A DNA stretch of 64,000 nt. Source: Bacteroidaceae bacterium (GTDB lineage Bacteria; Bacteroidota; Bacteroidia; Bacteroidales; Bacteroidaceae). The stretch lies in assembly GCA_017615125.1 (NCBI GenBank), contig JAGAAS010000076.1:62001-126000 (forward strand). Direction: 5' to 3'. Every line of letters starts with the position of its first letter. The stretch's first letter is position 1. Under the pieces are notes generated by a model that worked only from the letters and a program-made list of their open reading frames with translations, was not told the DNA's origin and searched no databases. The position numbers and the translations under genes were made by a program. Shown one piece after another: positions 42,074 to 52,141 of the stretch.

Positions 42074-45000
42074 TTACTTAACAATAACTTTGCGACCGTT
42101 CACGATGTAAACATTGCCCTTGACGGGTTCTGTTACACGCTGTCCGGCTACATTGTAGATAGTGCCGTCTAAGTCACGATCAAGCTCGATTTCCTCGATA
42201 CCGTTCACGTCGGTGATCTGGATCCAGTAGAGCTGATCCTTCTTAGCGAAGTTGAGAGTAACGACACCGTTCTCAGGAATTGCTTCAAACTCTTCACCAT
42301 TCAGGTTGTAGACAACGACATTGTCTGTTGCCAGAGTTACTGAAGAGGAAGCATTGAAGTAAATGTAGTTCTCTTCGAAGACATCGCTGGTGTAAACGCG
42401 GAGGTTACCGCTACCAACAGTCCACAAGAGACCATCTGCCAAGTTCAGACCATTAGCCATCAGAGGCTCGTCCTTGAGAGCAGAGCCAGTCTTGAAGTAG
42501 CCGCTCAGAGTCGTCCACTCCTTGTTCTTGGCAGCTGTGGTAAGAGCTTCTTGCTGTTCCTCAGTCCAATGACGGAAGTCATACGTGTGGAATCTGGAGA
42601 GGATAACTGTTACATGACATGTAGCCTTGTATCCGCCATCAACGGTAGTAACCGTAATGTCTGTCTCACCGATTTCGTTGGTAGTAACAACGCCGTCGAC
42701 AACTGTAGCAACTTCCTCGTTCGAAGATGTCCAAACGAGAGCCTTGTTAGCAGCAGTCTCAGGAGAAACGGTAGCTGTCAGAGTAATCGTCGCATCCTGT
42801 CCAACGGTAATGTTGGTCTGATCGAGAGTAACACCTGCAACTTCGAATTCATCGTTGATGTCCATATCAACCAACTCTCTTGGAACATACATACCGAGCA
42901 GCATGTAAACAGCATTACGCCACATGGTGTAAGCCTGATCCGTGAGATACTTACCACCCTCACGGCAGAGTGAACCATAGTTCATGCCGAAGATGATAAC
43001 ACGTGCCTGAGTCTTCTTACCATCAAGCTTATCTCCTGCGTGGATGTCGCTGAATGCGATAGAAGCATCAGTTACACCAGTAGGAACAGCGCTGAGAGAT
43101 TTCTCAGGAACGTCGCTGATGCCGGAAACATAGCTTAAGCCCTTCGTTCCTTCCTCGCCGGTATCTGTTGCCAGACCATAATAGAGAGGAACAGTCGTTC
43201 CGTCAATACCATTGAAGAAGCCGCTGATCGGTTCTACTACATCGATGGTTGTTACGTTCTGAGCATCAGCACGGGTTCCGTTTGTGGTACCACGCTTAGC
43301 ACCCAAGGCATACGTCTTGTTGAACAGCATAGGTACTTTCGTCTCGTAGATGGAGAGAACGCCAGATGTAACAATTGCATTCGCACCGCCGAAGGATTCC
43401 TGAACAACGAGAGCATCGTATCCAGAAACATCGGGAGTTGCGTCAGCAGCTACCTCATTGTAAACAACCTTGATCTTCGGGTCATTTGCCAACATCGTGT
43501 AGATAGGATCGGAAGCACCTTCTGCCATGCTCTTGCCAGCAAGCGTGAAGTAGCCGACAGTCTTCGGGCGAACGCCCAGATAGTAGAGATGGAAGTTGTC
43601 TACCTTGTAGAACCAGCCACCCAGAACACCAAGGGCAAGGGTTCCGCCTTCGTGCTGGAAGTACAGTTCTGTCGGGTATGCCTTCGAAGGACCACCGTAG
43701 CAGGTTGTGGTAACAGTGTTCTCACCAGCAAATACCGTTACATCGTGACCGTCGTGAGAAGCTACAAAAGCAGTCAGCTTATAGAAGCCCTTCGGCAGTT
43801 CAATGTTCTGAGAAAGCGTGTAAGAAACATCATCACCATTCCAGCTGTTGAACATATACTGACCATCGATAGGCTGCATTGTGTAAGTACCATTGGAGTT
43901 CGGTTTAACGCCTTGGTCACCAGCAGTATTTGCAATTGTCCAGCCTGTGAGGTCACCCGTCTCGAAGGATGGGTTGATAATGTACAATTCGGTTTGGTCA
44001 ACAGGATTGTCAACGGATACCGTCAGCATGTTGTAGTCGTAAACAGCCTGCTTGTAAACCTCGTAAGCAGCGTAAATGTCGTCAAGTGGCAATGTTGCGC
44101 TGTTGAGAGCAGTAAGGGCAGCCTTGTTGGCATCTGCCAGCATAGCAACCTTGTCATACTGACGCTCAAGAGCAGCGAATGAGTTGTATACATCCATTGC
44201 TGACTTGAAGAATGCAATAGCTTCAGCAAGGCCTTCTACGTTGTTGGCCGCGTTAACTTCAGCAACGAGGTGAGCCTTTGCTTCACCGTTTACATCTGGA
44301 TTCTCCTCCAAGAGAGCCTTAGCCTCAGCCAATTTCTCAGCCAGAGCAAAGTCAGGATTGAAGGTGTAGAGATGTACGTTGTCGAAGGCTACCCAGTCAA
44401 CGGTAGAATCAACCACCTTGTAGCCAAGGAGGATGGTGTCAGCCGTTACATCGGAGATTACCATGAAGTGCTCAGGAGCGCCATTGTTGGTAGCAACGAA
44501 CGTTACGTCATCGTTAAGGAAGAGATAAGAGTTCGTTACATCACCCTTGTTGTTCGACTTGCCTTGGCAGGTAGCAATAATGTCAGCCGTGAGTACATAC
44601 TTACCAGCGGGCAGTCCTTCGAGCTTACGCTGTGCATAAGCATTTCCGAAGGCTGTGTTAGCGCCCCAGCACTCGATGAAGTTGGAAACGCTTACGTCGC
44701 CGTTGGTGTAGGAAGCGCCCTGAGTCTGCCAGTGGTTGTGTCCCCAAGCGTTCTGCTGTGCATAGGTATCCCATCCATTGAGACCGTCGTTCATGTCGCC
44801 GTTCTCGAAGTTGATTTCGTTTGCAGCAAGATAAGCGTTGAATGCTGCAACGAGCTCTTCGTCATCAGCTGCGGTAGCCACGCGGTTGTCGTAGTTAGCC
44901 TTTGCCTTATCAACAACAGCCTTGAATTCAGCTGCACCGGAAGCACCTTCTACATAGGTAGGACCGTAGAGAGCCAGATCGGCAGCCAGCTTAGCATAGT

Positions 45001-48000
45001 CTTCGATAGACTTCTTAGCTGCGGCAACAGCAGCGTTGACGCGCTCAGCAGAAGCATTGGAAGCATTTACGTCAACGTCAAGGATTGCATTAGCCTCTTC
45101 GAGAGCAAGACGGAGCTCTGCAGCTACGTTGCCATTCTGAGGAGCCTCAGTGTCAACAGTAGCAGCGTTAGCAATAGCGGCACGCAGAACTGCGAACGGA
45201 TCCTGAACATAGCGCTTCAGCGTTACATTCTCGAAGAGCGACCAGCAGTTGGCGTAGAAGGCAGGCCAATAGAGAGCTATTGTCATTTCGCCGTCTTCTC
45301 CAACATAGCCGTAAACTACGTTGTGGGCATTGCCACCATCGAGCCAAACCTTACCGTCGCCCATGCTGTCGGGATAACGATCCTTCGTTGTAGCAGCCCA
45401 GTCGACGAGACGAACCTTGTTACCATTGGCCTCAAAACTTGTGGTTACCATATTGTAGCCTTGAGCAGCTACCTCGTAGCATCCGTCACCATAGTGATAC
45501 GGACGCTGGTAAGCCTCAATCGTTACAGCATAGAAGCCAGGTTCCAGACCAGTAACCGTCTGCCAGAAGCGACCTGTTGTCTGCCAACGTTCAGTACCAT
45601 TACCATTAGAAGCGGTGCTTCCACCACGCTCCGACTGATCCCAGGTCCAGCCGTCGGTGCCGTTGATGAGCGTGTGGCTCTTCACAGCCTCCGTGCAATC
45701 GATGGTTGACCAAGTCTTCAAGCTATCCTGCAGATCCTCCCATGTCTCGGCCATTCCGGCAGCCTTGGCAGCAGCTAAGGTAGCAGCCTGCTCACGAGCC
45801 GTAACATATGCCTCGTACTCACTTACAGTCCAGAAGTCGAAGACAACCGAAGTGGATGCTTCACCTTCAATATTAAGGTTGTTGTTGTCGTCAAGCTGAA
45901 CGTAACCGTCCTTAGCGATGTTCTTCAGGATATAACCTCCTTCAACAGGAGTGGTGATGTAATCACCATTTCTAGACTTATCACAATAGATATAATTAGG
46001 AGTATCGTCTGCCCAACCAATTATATCATTTTGATGTGAGTAGTCACGCAATGTAATCTGTCCGTTTTCGGAAGAAACATTAACGGGCACTGCATAGTCG
46101 TTCAAGATAGCGCGGGTTCCCCAGTTGTTACCACGAGTCAGGAACTTGCCGGTCTTCGGGTTGTAGAGGTAGTAAACGCCTGACTCAGGAGCCTGGGTGG
46201 TAGGAGTATTGCCCAGATAGAAGAGCTGGAACTCATCCATTACGAACCAGTCATAAGGAACGAAGTCGTCCTTACCAATAGTAATGGTAAGCTTACCGCC
46301 TGCTACGTGAGCATTAACAGTGTTAACGTAACCGCCCTTCTTGAAAGCAGCAGCAGCATGGCTCTGACGGTCAGGACCATACATCTGCACACTGCCGTCT
46401 TCGGCCGTGTAAGCTGTTGGCCAGCCGTCTTCGGCAGCTTCCTTAGCCTCGTCAGAAACGAGTTTCACGGGAACCTTAACATCGTTAATTGCAAAGTAAG
46501 CGTTCTGCTTCAGGTCACCAGCAACCATGTGGTTAGCATGAGCAGCGGGATCACCCATACGATAGTAGCCATAGGCCTTCAGCTGATAGTAACCATCGGG
46601 AACTCCCGTAATAGTCTGGCTTACGCTGACTGCGCCCTTGTTCCACATTTCAGCATTGATAGCGTTAGTCAAAGTGCCGTTTCCGCCACCTGTCTCGCCG
46701 CCATATCCAAGAACACCTGTAGGCTTCCAAGCATCCTGACGGAAGTCACCGACATCACCTCTGTTGAAGTTACGTCCCTGAATCAAGAAGGAAAGGTCAG
46801 CAGGATTCTCTGCAGAAGCATTCTCCAGAGCCTCCTCAAGCATCTGATCCTTTGTCAGGATAACCCACTTGGCAGCATCCGTTGTGCCATCAGAAAGATT
46901 AACGGCAACGTCATCCGTACCGCCGTCTCCAAGATAGCCAGCCGAACCCTTGATAGTGTACGTATTGTACTCGTCGGTAGGCTCAATGGTCCACGAACCA
47001 GCCTGGTCGGTGTAACCGTCGGTGTCGCGCAGTGAGTGGTTGGTAAATGTGCCCAACGTATAAACGCCATTGTTTACGCTTACATTGAAGTCAATACCGA
47101 AGTTCTCGGTGAAGACAGCACGTGTGCCCCACCACAGACCGCCGGTGATGTACTTGCCGTTGTTCTTGTTACGCATGAAGTAGGTTCCAGCCTTCAGAGT
47201 GGCAGTTGCCTTGTAGACAGCCTTCTTGATAGCCTCAGCAGCATTTAGGCAATCTTCCTTGGTAGCAGCCTCGTTGGCAAGAACTTCCTTGGCAGCGGCA
47301 ACAGCAGCAGCAACGTCATCCGTTTGAGGAGTCGGAGCAAGCAGCTTGAAGTCACCAAAGGTGAAGAACTTGGTGTTGTTGTTCGTCTTCGACGGATAGA
47401 TACGCAGATAGCGATAAGCAGTACCGCTCGTGCTGAGAGCCTTCGACGTGTAGTTGAGAACGCTTGCATCAACGGGCAGACCATCGGCCTCCTGAGTCAG
47501 GGTTGCGAAGTCTGTGTACGTTGTGCCGTCGTTGCTTCCAGAGAAGATTATCTCGGTAGGACGGTTGTTGTTGTTCTGCGTACGTTTGTGATAATAGATG
47601 GCAAAATCCGTAAGAGTGTTGCCCTCGCCCATATCGATGAAGAGATAATGAGGATCATCGATGGACGTGCTCCACATCGTGTGGAAGAAGGTGCAGTTGT
47701 TATCATCGATAAGCTGTGCGATTGGACCTTCACGCGGTTCCTGTGCATTTGTCCAAACGTAGTAAGGAGCAGCTGCATCGGTGGTCTGCAAGTCATAGGG
47801 CGTTCCGTGTTCGCCCTCATAAATAGCTTGCTCGAGGATGGCCTTGACATCCTTGAACTCAAACTGCCAGTAGCAGTTCTCATCTACCGTTTCCTGAGAG
47901 TTTACAACGGTACCGCCCTCAACAGATGCGAGATAACCCGACATAGTGCCATCTCTCCAGAAAGCGTGGATGAGGTAAACAAGCTGACCCTTGTCGTTGT

Positions 48001-50287
48001 TGACTGGTTCAAATTCATAATAGGAAGTGGTCTGATTCGTAATATCTACATAGAAACCACCTGAATTGTTCGAACCGATATGCTTCTCAGGATAATAGCT
48101 TGTAACCATCAAGTAGCGGCCGTTCGCTTTCTTATATAGAGTTACAGGCATATCCTTATCGCCGCGCGAAAGCGTCGTGCCGTAAGCATTACCCTTCGTC
48201 ATGTAAGTGTCGGTAGCGACATGACGGAAGTAGCCTGTGAAGCCGTCGCCGATTTCGTCACCTGCGAAGGAAGGAGCGGGAGCCGTGTAGGTCAGGCCGT
48301 CCCAGCTGTCGGGACAAACCTCCCATGTGCCCTTGTAGTCCTTCCAAACGCCCTGGATGGTACCGGAAACCTTGCCGCCAACTTCCCAGTCTTCGGGAAC
48401 ATTGTAGCAGTAGATTTCAACATCGCGGTCGCCTGCCTTCACATAGATACCGTTGCGGTAGCCCTGAGAGGTAACGTAGATGTCGGTGATTTCCTCATCC
48501 GTCAGCGTAACGATAACATCGCTACCCTTCTCGGTAGGAGTAACCTGGCAGAGTTCCTCAAGGCTTGCATACTCGGGAACGACAACCTCGCCCGGAGTAG
48601 TGGTAACTTCACCTGCCTTGAAGAGGAACGGAGCTTTCTGCGTTCCCTTGTAGCAAGCAAAGCGCGGGCTGGTAGCGTTGTACTGGAGCTCGCGAACTTC
48701 TTCTGCGTCAACGTCGGTAATAACTGCTGCGTTGTCCATGAAGATGATATTCCACTTGCATCCTGTAGCATCCAACGACAGCGAGTTGCCGCTCTGCCAA
48801 TATAAATACATGTCGCCCTGCTTGAACTTCCAAGCACCTTCTTCGCCTTCAAGCGTCAGGACAACAGCGCCTTCGGGAGCAACAACCTTGTAGTCGGTAA
48901 CGACTGCCTGGGTTTCGCTTGAACCGAACGTCTTGCCGTCTGCGATTCCCGAGTAGAAGCAATAGTTGCCTTCGCCAAGAGGATAAGCAAGCAGGTACTT
49001 TCCGCCTGCAACAAGGTCTTCCTTGCCTGCAATCATCGAGAATACCTCGGGCTCTTCATCCTGAGGAAGTGCCTTGAGCTCTTCTTCGGAGAGGCCACGC
49101 TCCCAGAAACTAACTTCGGATACGTAGGTGTCGGTCATCTCGCTGCTTTCGTCGCAGAAGAGGTAGAAGCCCCACGGGTCTATCTCCCAGCATCCTATGC
49201 TGGTGGTTTGGCCGACGAGCTCTCCGTCAACATACACGCAGAAGTCACCGTCGCGGTTGAGGATGGCGATGCGATACCAGGTATTGTCCTTAAGATCGCC
49301 GTGATAGCCCAAGCCGTTGACGTTGATGCCAATCGTTCCTTTATGGATGAACATGTCGCCATCGTTGGTGTTCTTCTCATTGGTCTGATAGAGCGCATTG
49401 TAAGGCTGGACGTCGTCCATCTTGATATCCATCACGATGGTATAGTCCTGCGAGACAGTACCCTTCTGGCGATTAACCTTGAATCCGGCATACTTTGGCA
49501 CGAAGACAGCGCCGTCGCTAGCGTTCTTACCTGCGATAGCTGTGATGCCTACTGCCTCAACGTTGTCAACCACCTCTACCAGATTGTCTCCCACCTTGAT
49601 GGGCTGCAATACGATGCCACCTTTCTCAACTTTCAGCAAGTCCGTCGGATCGTCGAAGGTCCAACGAGCATCGGGAGCTGATTCGTCCGAAGCTGCCTCG
49701 TAGGTAAATCCGTAGAAGCTAACCTTTGAGCCCGTGCAGAACACGTAATACGTCTTGCCTTCCCCAACAGGGAATGTCAGCGTCGTGTTGCCGCCCGTAA
49801 CGGAACGGTATGAGCCGTCTTCGTTAGCAGCATAGTCGTCTGCTTCGTTAGCAGCAACTGCAGTAGCGGTAACGTTGTTGCCGTCGCCGTCAACTACGAA
49901 CAGGGACTTGCTTGCTCCCACTTTCAGGCCAACGGAAATCGTTCCGTCGTTCACGGGTTTGAATACATAGTAGGTTCCAGCGTTGGGAAGGTTGCCCTTT
50001 GCCTCGCTGTAGCTACTTCCCTGCGACGTGCCTTCATCGTTAAGGCCGCCGTCCTTGGGGTTTTGCTTTCCGACAACATAGCATGTGTAGTCACCGAAGG
50101 AGGTTTTCGAAACCGCCCACTGACCATCCACGCCCAGCGTCAGAGTACAATTGGCAACGGTTGAGACTACATATCCGTCGGCAGCGGTTCCCGTGGGGAA
50201 GTCTTCGCCAACAGCAAATGTGCCTTGTGCATTGCCTGCAACAGCCAAGAAGGCTGCTGCCATCCACAAAAGAAATGTCTTCTTCAT
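42074..50287 (-). CDS. Giant secreted multidomain adhesin- or glycan-binding-type protein (2737 residues)
   Basis: Signal peptide MKKTFLLWMAAAFLAVAGNA. In order: an N-terminal beta-sandwich to about 200; LamG/concanavalin-like (about 205-410, ARWTFDDPTDLL, YRIAILNRDGDFCVYVDGEL); beta-rich modules including SGTIQGVWKDYKGTWEVCPD; a discoidin (F5/8 C-type) domain about 860-1020 (AQLIDDNNCTFFHTMWSTSI); FIVAR-like helical links; and several repeats with YYLYNPKTGKFLTRGNNWGT. Galactose-binding-like modules follow (NFIECWGANTAFGNAYAQRK), then a ThuA/amidotransferase-like module about 2240-2465 shared with the 948-residue protein. A Big_2 Ig-like domain (about 2480-2560) and a sorting tail ending GNVYIVNGRKVIVK close it. 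No catalytic residues were recognised. It has its own -33/-7 promoter, long leader and terminator, so it is monocistronic. It probably binds complex glycans at the surface; the role is inferred from domains only. Confidence 0.78.
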   Translation of the reverse strand: MKKTFLLWMAAAFLAVAGNAQGTFAVGEDFPTGTAADGYVVSTVANCTLTLGVDGQWAVSKTSFGDYTCYVVGKQNPKDGGLNDEGTSQGSSYSEAKGNLPNAGTYYVFKPVNDGTISVGLKVGASKSLFVVDGDGNNVTATAVAANEADDYAANEDGSYRSVTGGNTTLTFPVGEGKTYYVFCTGSKVSFYGFTYEAASDESAPDARWTFDDPTDLLKVEKGGIVLQPIKVGDNLVEVVDNVEAVGITAIAGKNASDGAVFVPKYAGFKVNRQKGTVSQDYTIVMDIKMDDVQPYNALYQTNEKNTNDGDMFIHKGTIGINVNGLGYHGDLKDNTWYRIAILNRDGDFCVYVDGELVGQTTSIGCWEIDPWGFYLFCDESSEMTDTYVSEVSFWERGLSEEELKALPQDEEPEVFSMIAGKEDLVAGGKYLLAYPLGEGNYCFYSGIADGKTFGSSETQAVVTDYKVVAPEGAVVLTLEGEEGAWKFKQGDMYLYWQSGNSLSLDATGCKWNIIFMDNAAVITDVDAEEVRELQYNATSPRFACYKGTQKAPFLFKAGEVTTTPGEVVVPEYASLEELCQVTPTEKGSDVIVTLTDEEITDIYVTSQGYRNGIYVKAGDRDVEIYCYNVPEDWEVGGKVSGTIQGVWKDYKGTWEVCPDSWDGLTYTAPAPSFAGDEIGDGFTGYFRHVATDTYMTKGNAYGTTLSRGDKDMPVTLYKKANGRYLMVTSYYPEKHIGSNNSGGFYVDITNQTTSYYEFEPVNNDKGQLVYLIHAFWRDGTMSGYLASVEGGTVVNSQETVDENCYWQFEFKDVKAILEQAIYEGEHGTPYDLQTTDAAAPYYVWTNAQEPREGPIAQLIDDNNCTFFHTMWSTSIDDPHYLFIDMGEGNTLTDFAIYYHKRTQNNNNRPTEIIFSGSNDGTTYTDFATLTQEADGLPVDASVLNYTSKALSTSGTAYRYLRIYPSKTNNNTKFFTFGDFKLLAPTPQTDDVAAAVAAAKEVLANEAATKEDCLNAAEAIKKAVYKATATLKAGTYFMRNKNNGKYITGGLWWGTRAVFTENFGIDFNVSVNNGVYTLGTFTNHSLRDTDGYTDQAGSWTIEPTDEYNTYTIKGSAGYLGDGGTDDVAVNLSDGTTDAAKWVILTKDQMLEEALENASAENPADLSFLIQGRNFNRGDVGDFRQDAWKPTGVLGYGGETGGGNGTLTNAINAEMWNKGAVSVSQTITGVPDGYYQLKAYGYYRMGDPAAHANHMVAGDLKQNAYFAINDVKVPVKLVSDEAKEAAEDGWPTAYTAEDGSVQMYGPDRQSHAAAAFKKGGYVNTVNAHVAGGKLTITIGKDDFVPYDWFVMDEFQLFYLGNTPTTQAPESGVYYLYNPKTGKFLTRGNNWGTRAILNDYAVPVNVSSENGQITLRDYSHQNDIIGWADDTPNYIYCDKSRNGDYITTPVEGGYILKNIAKDGYVQLDDNNNLNIEGEASTSVVFDFWTVSEYEAYVTAREQAATLAAAKAAGMAETWEDLQDSLKTWSTIDCTEAVKSHTLINGTDGWTWDQSERGGSTASNGNGTERWQTTGRFWQTVTGLEPGFYAVTIEAYQRPYHYGDGCYEVAAQGYNMVTTSFEANGNKVRLVDWAATTKDRYPDSMGDGKVWLDGGNAHNVVYGYVGEDGEMTIALYWPAFYANCWSLFENVTLKRYVQDPFAVLRAAIANAATVDTEAPQNGNVAAELRLALEEANAILDVDVNASNASAERVNAAVAAAKKSIEDYAKLAADLALYGPTYVEGASGAAEFKAVVDKAKANYDNRVATAADDEELVAAFNAYLAANEINFENGDMNDGLNGWDTYAQQNAWGHNHWQTQGASYTNGDVSVSNFIECWGANTAFGNAYAQRKLEGLPAGKYVLTADIIATCQGKSNNKGDVTNSYLFLNDDVTFVATNNGAPEHFMVISDVTADTILLGYKVVDSTVDWVAFDNVHLYTFNPDFALAEKLAEAKALLEENPDVNGEAKAHLVAEVNAANNVEGLAEAIAFFKSAMDVYNSFAALERQYDKVAMLADANKAALTALNSATLPLDDIYAAYEVYKQAVYDYNMLTVSVDNPVDQTELYIINPSFETGDLTGWTIANTAGDQGVKPNSNGTYTMQPIDGQYMFNSWNGDDVSYTLSQNIELPKGFYKLTAFVASHDGHDVTVFAGENTVTTTCYGGPSKAYPTELYFQHEGGTLALGVLGGWFYKVDNFHLYYLGVRPKTVGYFTLAGKSMAEGASDPIYTMLANDPKIKVVYNEVAADATPDVSGYDALVVQESFGGANAIVTSGVLSIYETKVPMLFNKTYALGAKRGTTNGTRADAQNVTTIDVVEPISGFFNGIDGTTVPLYYGLATDTGEEGTKGLSYVSGISDVPEKSLSAVPTGVTDASIAFSDIHAGDKLDGKKTQARVIIFGMNYGSLCREGGKYLTDQAYTMWRNAVYMLLGMYVPRELVDMDINDEFEVAGVTLDQTNITVGQDATITLTATVSPETAANKALVWTSSNEEVATVVDGVVTTNEIGETDITVTTVDGGYKATCHVTVILSRFHTYDFRHWTEEQQEALTTAAKNKEWTTLSGYFKTGSALKDEPLMANGLNLADGLLWTVGSGNLRVYTSDVFEENYIYFNASSSVTLATDNVVVYNLNGEEFEAIPENGVVTLNFAKKDQLYWIQITDVNGIEEIELDRDLDGTIYNVAGQRVTEPVKGNVYIVNGRKVIVK

Positions 50288-50458
50288 AGGCTTGAATTTA
50301 GTTGATTAAATGAATGAATAAAATAAAAAATTAATTGGTAATTAATTGATTGTTCAAAGATTAGATTTAATTGACTGTTTTCTTCCGGTAGTTCTTAGAT
50401 TATTAAAGGGTTGATAGATTCTTTTTGTCATACTTGATTATTTGGCATTTTAAGCATG

Positions 50459-50488
50459 CAAATATACGGCTTTTTCGCGTGCGTGCAA
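50459..50488 (-). promoter_or_regulatory. Consensus promoter of the 2737-residue protein gene
   Basis: On the minus strand TTG (50486-50488), 19 bases, then TATATTTG (50459-50466): a textbook Bacteroidetes -33/-7 pair. It implies a leader of about 165 bases (50288-50452), AT-rich with TTAAT repeats and no recognised motif. Confidence 0.8.
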
Positions 50489-50645
50489 GCGCAAACCTAA
50501 AAAAAATAAAAAAAATCTGTTTTTTCCTCAACTGCCTCATCAAGGAAACGGCTCAGGCTCTCTGACTTCCGGCTCTGTGGGGATGTGGATTTCGTCTTGA
50601 AAATCAACTTTTATTGCCGGATTGAATATCCCCGAAAAAGAGCAC

Positions 50646-50732
50646 AAAATTTTCGAGAAGGAAAAAAATTTTTTCGAGAAGGAATCTCGCCGTATGAAGA
50701 AAGAAAAAAATTTTTTGGAGAAGGGAAAATTT
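50646..50732. repeat. Dispersed AT-rich intergenic repeat, copy 3
   Basis: Three CGAGAAGG or GGAGAAGG arms with AAAAAATTTTTT runs flank the core atctcgccgtatg at 50684-50696. It lies between the divergent 2737-residue protein gene and pyrE. The open frames crossing this element are low-complexity and not believed to be genes. Confidence 0.7.
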
Positions 50733-50986
50733 CGGCTGCTCGAGGGATACGTCTGGAAGGGGTTTGCTACTGCTTTCGTCACCTCTTCGGAAAAGAAGGA
50801 AGTGAAAGCCGAAATCCGCATTCACCAACCTGTCTTTTTTATATGCTTGGCTCCGTTAGCTTGAGAGGAGGCTGTTTTTGCAAAAATCGCCCATTTCATC
50901 GGGGTTTTTCGGCTTTTTCGAAAGGGAGAGAAGGTTCCTTTTCGTTTCGCGAAATGGCTAAAAAAATGTAAGAAACAAGACAATGT

Positions 50987-51017
50987 TTGGCATTTTGAAA
51001 AATACGGCTTATCTTCG
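50987..51017 (+). promoter_or_regulatory. Promoter of pyrE
   Basis: TTG at 50987-50989, 20 bases, then TATCTTCG at 51010-51017, a TAnnTTCG variant also seen before the TPR gene at 56738. It lies 25 bases before the pyrE ATG. Confidence 0.55.
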
Positions 51018-51042
51018 CGCCGTCAAAGTAACGAACACATTT

Positions 51043-51675
51043 ATGAAGATACTCGAACGAATCTTTGCCGAAAAGCTTCTGCGCATCAAAGCCATTAAGC
51101 TACAGCCTGCCAATCCCTTCACCTGGGCTTCAGGGTGGAAGTCCCCCTTCTATTGCGACAACCGCAAGACGCTCTCCTACCCCCAGCTGCGAACCTTCGT
51201 GAAAGTGGAGCTGACACGCATCATTCAGGAAAACTTCAGCAACGTTGACGCTATCGCAGGCGTTGCTACCGGCGCCATTCCGCAAGGAGCGCTTGTTGCC
51301 GATTTACTTGGCCTGCCTTTCGTCTACGTTCGCTCCAAACCTAAGGATCACGGGCTGGAAAACACCATCGAGGGCGACCTCAGGCCAGGAATGAAGGTTG
51401 TCGTCGTGGAAGATCTCGTCTCTACCGGCTCGAGCAGTCTGAAGGCTGTGGAGGCAATCCGCAACAACGGATGCGACGTCATCGGAATGGTGGCCTCCTT
51501 CAGCTACGGCTTCGATGTAGCGAAGAAAGCATTCAAGGACGCAAAGGTGGAGCTTATCACTCTCACCAACTACGACGCCGTGCTTGACGTAGCCCTCAAG
51601 ACAGGTTATATCGACGCGAGCGAGCTCCCCCTGCTGCAGGAATGGCGCAAGGATCCCGCACATTGGAACGGCTAA
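51043..51675 (+). CDS. pyrE: Orotate phosphoribosyltransferase
   Basis: Start at ATG 51043 (MKILERIFAEKLLRIKAIKL), giving 210 residues, normal for the family; longer in-frame starts would include the promoter. It transfers the ribose-phosphate of PRPP to orotate to form OMP in pyrimidine synthesis, in the cytoplasm. The PRPP-binding loop VVVVEDLVSTGSSS lies near 118-131. WASGWKSPFYCDNRKTLSYP and GVATGAIPQGALVADLLGLP are also typical. The SRPBCC gene follows 33 bases downstream. Confidence 0.95.
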   Translation: MKILERIFAEKLLRIKAIKLQPANPFTWASGWKSPFYCDNRKTLSYPQLRTFVKVELTRIIQENFSNVDAIAGVATGAIPQGALVADLLGLPFVYVRSKPKDHGLENTIEGDLRPGMKVVVVEDLVSTGSSSLKAVEAIRNNGCDVIGMVASFSYGFDVAKKAFKDAKVELITLTNYDAVLDVALKTGYIDASELPLLQEWRKDPAHWNG

Positions 51676-51708
51676 CTCACTTTTCCCCTCCATCCAAACA
51701 AAAGAGCT

Positions 51709-52137
51709 ATGAATCAGTTTGAAAGCGACATAAAACAGATCCCCTACAGCCAGCAGCGCGTCTATGAGAAGCTGTCGGACTTGTCGAACCTTGAGCAGTT
51801 CACCGACATCCTTGAGCAGGAGAAGGAAAAGGCAAAGCTCAACATCGAGAACCTTGCCTTCGATACCGACAGCGTAAGCTGCTCCATATCGCCCGTAGGC
51901 AAGCTGGAGCTGCGGATTGTCGAGCGCGAGGAGCCGAAGTGCATCAAGTTTGAGGCAACTACCGCGCCCATCCCGCTGACGCTTTGGATTCAGATACTTC
52001 CTGTCACCGAGGAGACGTCGAAGATGAAGCTGACGCTACGCACCGAGCTCAACATCTTCATCAAGGGCATGCTGCAGAAACCCCTAAAGCAGGGGATCGA
52101 CCGATTGGCTGAAGTTTTGTCAAGTATTCCCTATTAA
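51709..52137 (+). CDS. SRPBCC-family (START-like) small protein
   Basis: 142 residues, no signal peptide. The pattern of N-terminal SQQRVYEKLSDLSNLEQFTD, a beta-sheet core (VSCSISPVGKLELRIVEREE, CIKFEATTAPIPLTLWIQIL, TLRTELNIFI) and a long C-terminal helix (KQGIDRLAEVLSSIPY) fits the polyketide-cyclase/START-like SRPBCC fold, which binds hydrophobic ligands. It follows pyrE closely and is probably cotranscribed. Specific function unknown. Its stop lies only four bases from the end of the convergent GH2 gene. Confidence 0.75.
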   Translation: MNQFESDIKQIPYSQQRVYEKLSDLSNLEQFTDILEQEKEKAKLNIENLAFDTDSVSCSISPVGKLELRIVEREEPKCIKFEATTAPIPLTLWIQILPVTEETSKMKLTLRTELNIFIKGMLQKPLKQGIDRLAEVLSSIPY

Positions 52138-52141
52138 TGCA

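Noticed and set aside
44270..45709. Plus-strand open frame of 479 codons opposite the 2737-residue protein gene
   Set aside because: Antisense to a continuous domain-rich reading frame; no domain of its own.
50585..50971. Open frames across the repeat at 50.6-50.9 kb
   Set aside because: They are made of the AT-rich repeat (runs of K, F, E) and lie in a gap between two promoters; not believable proteins.
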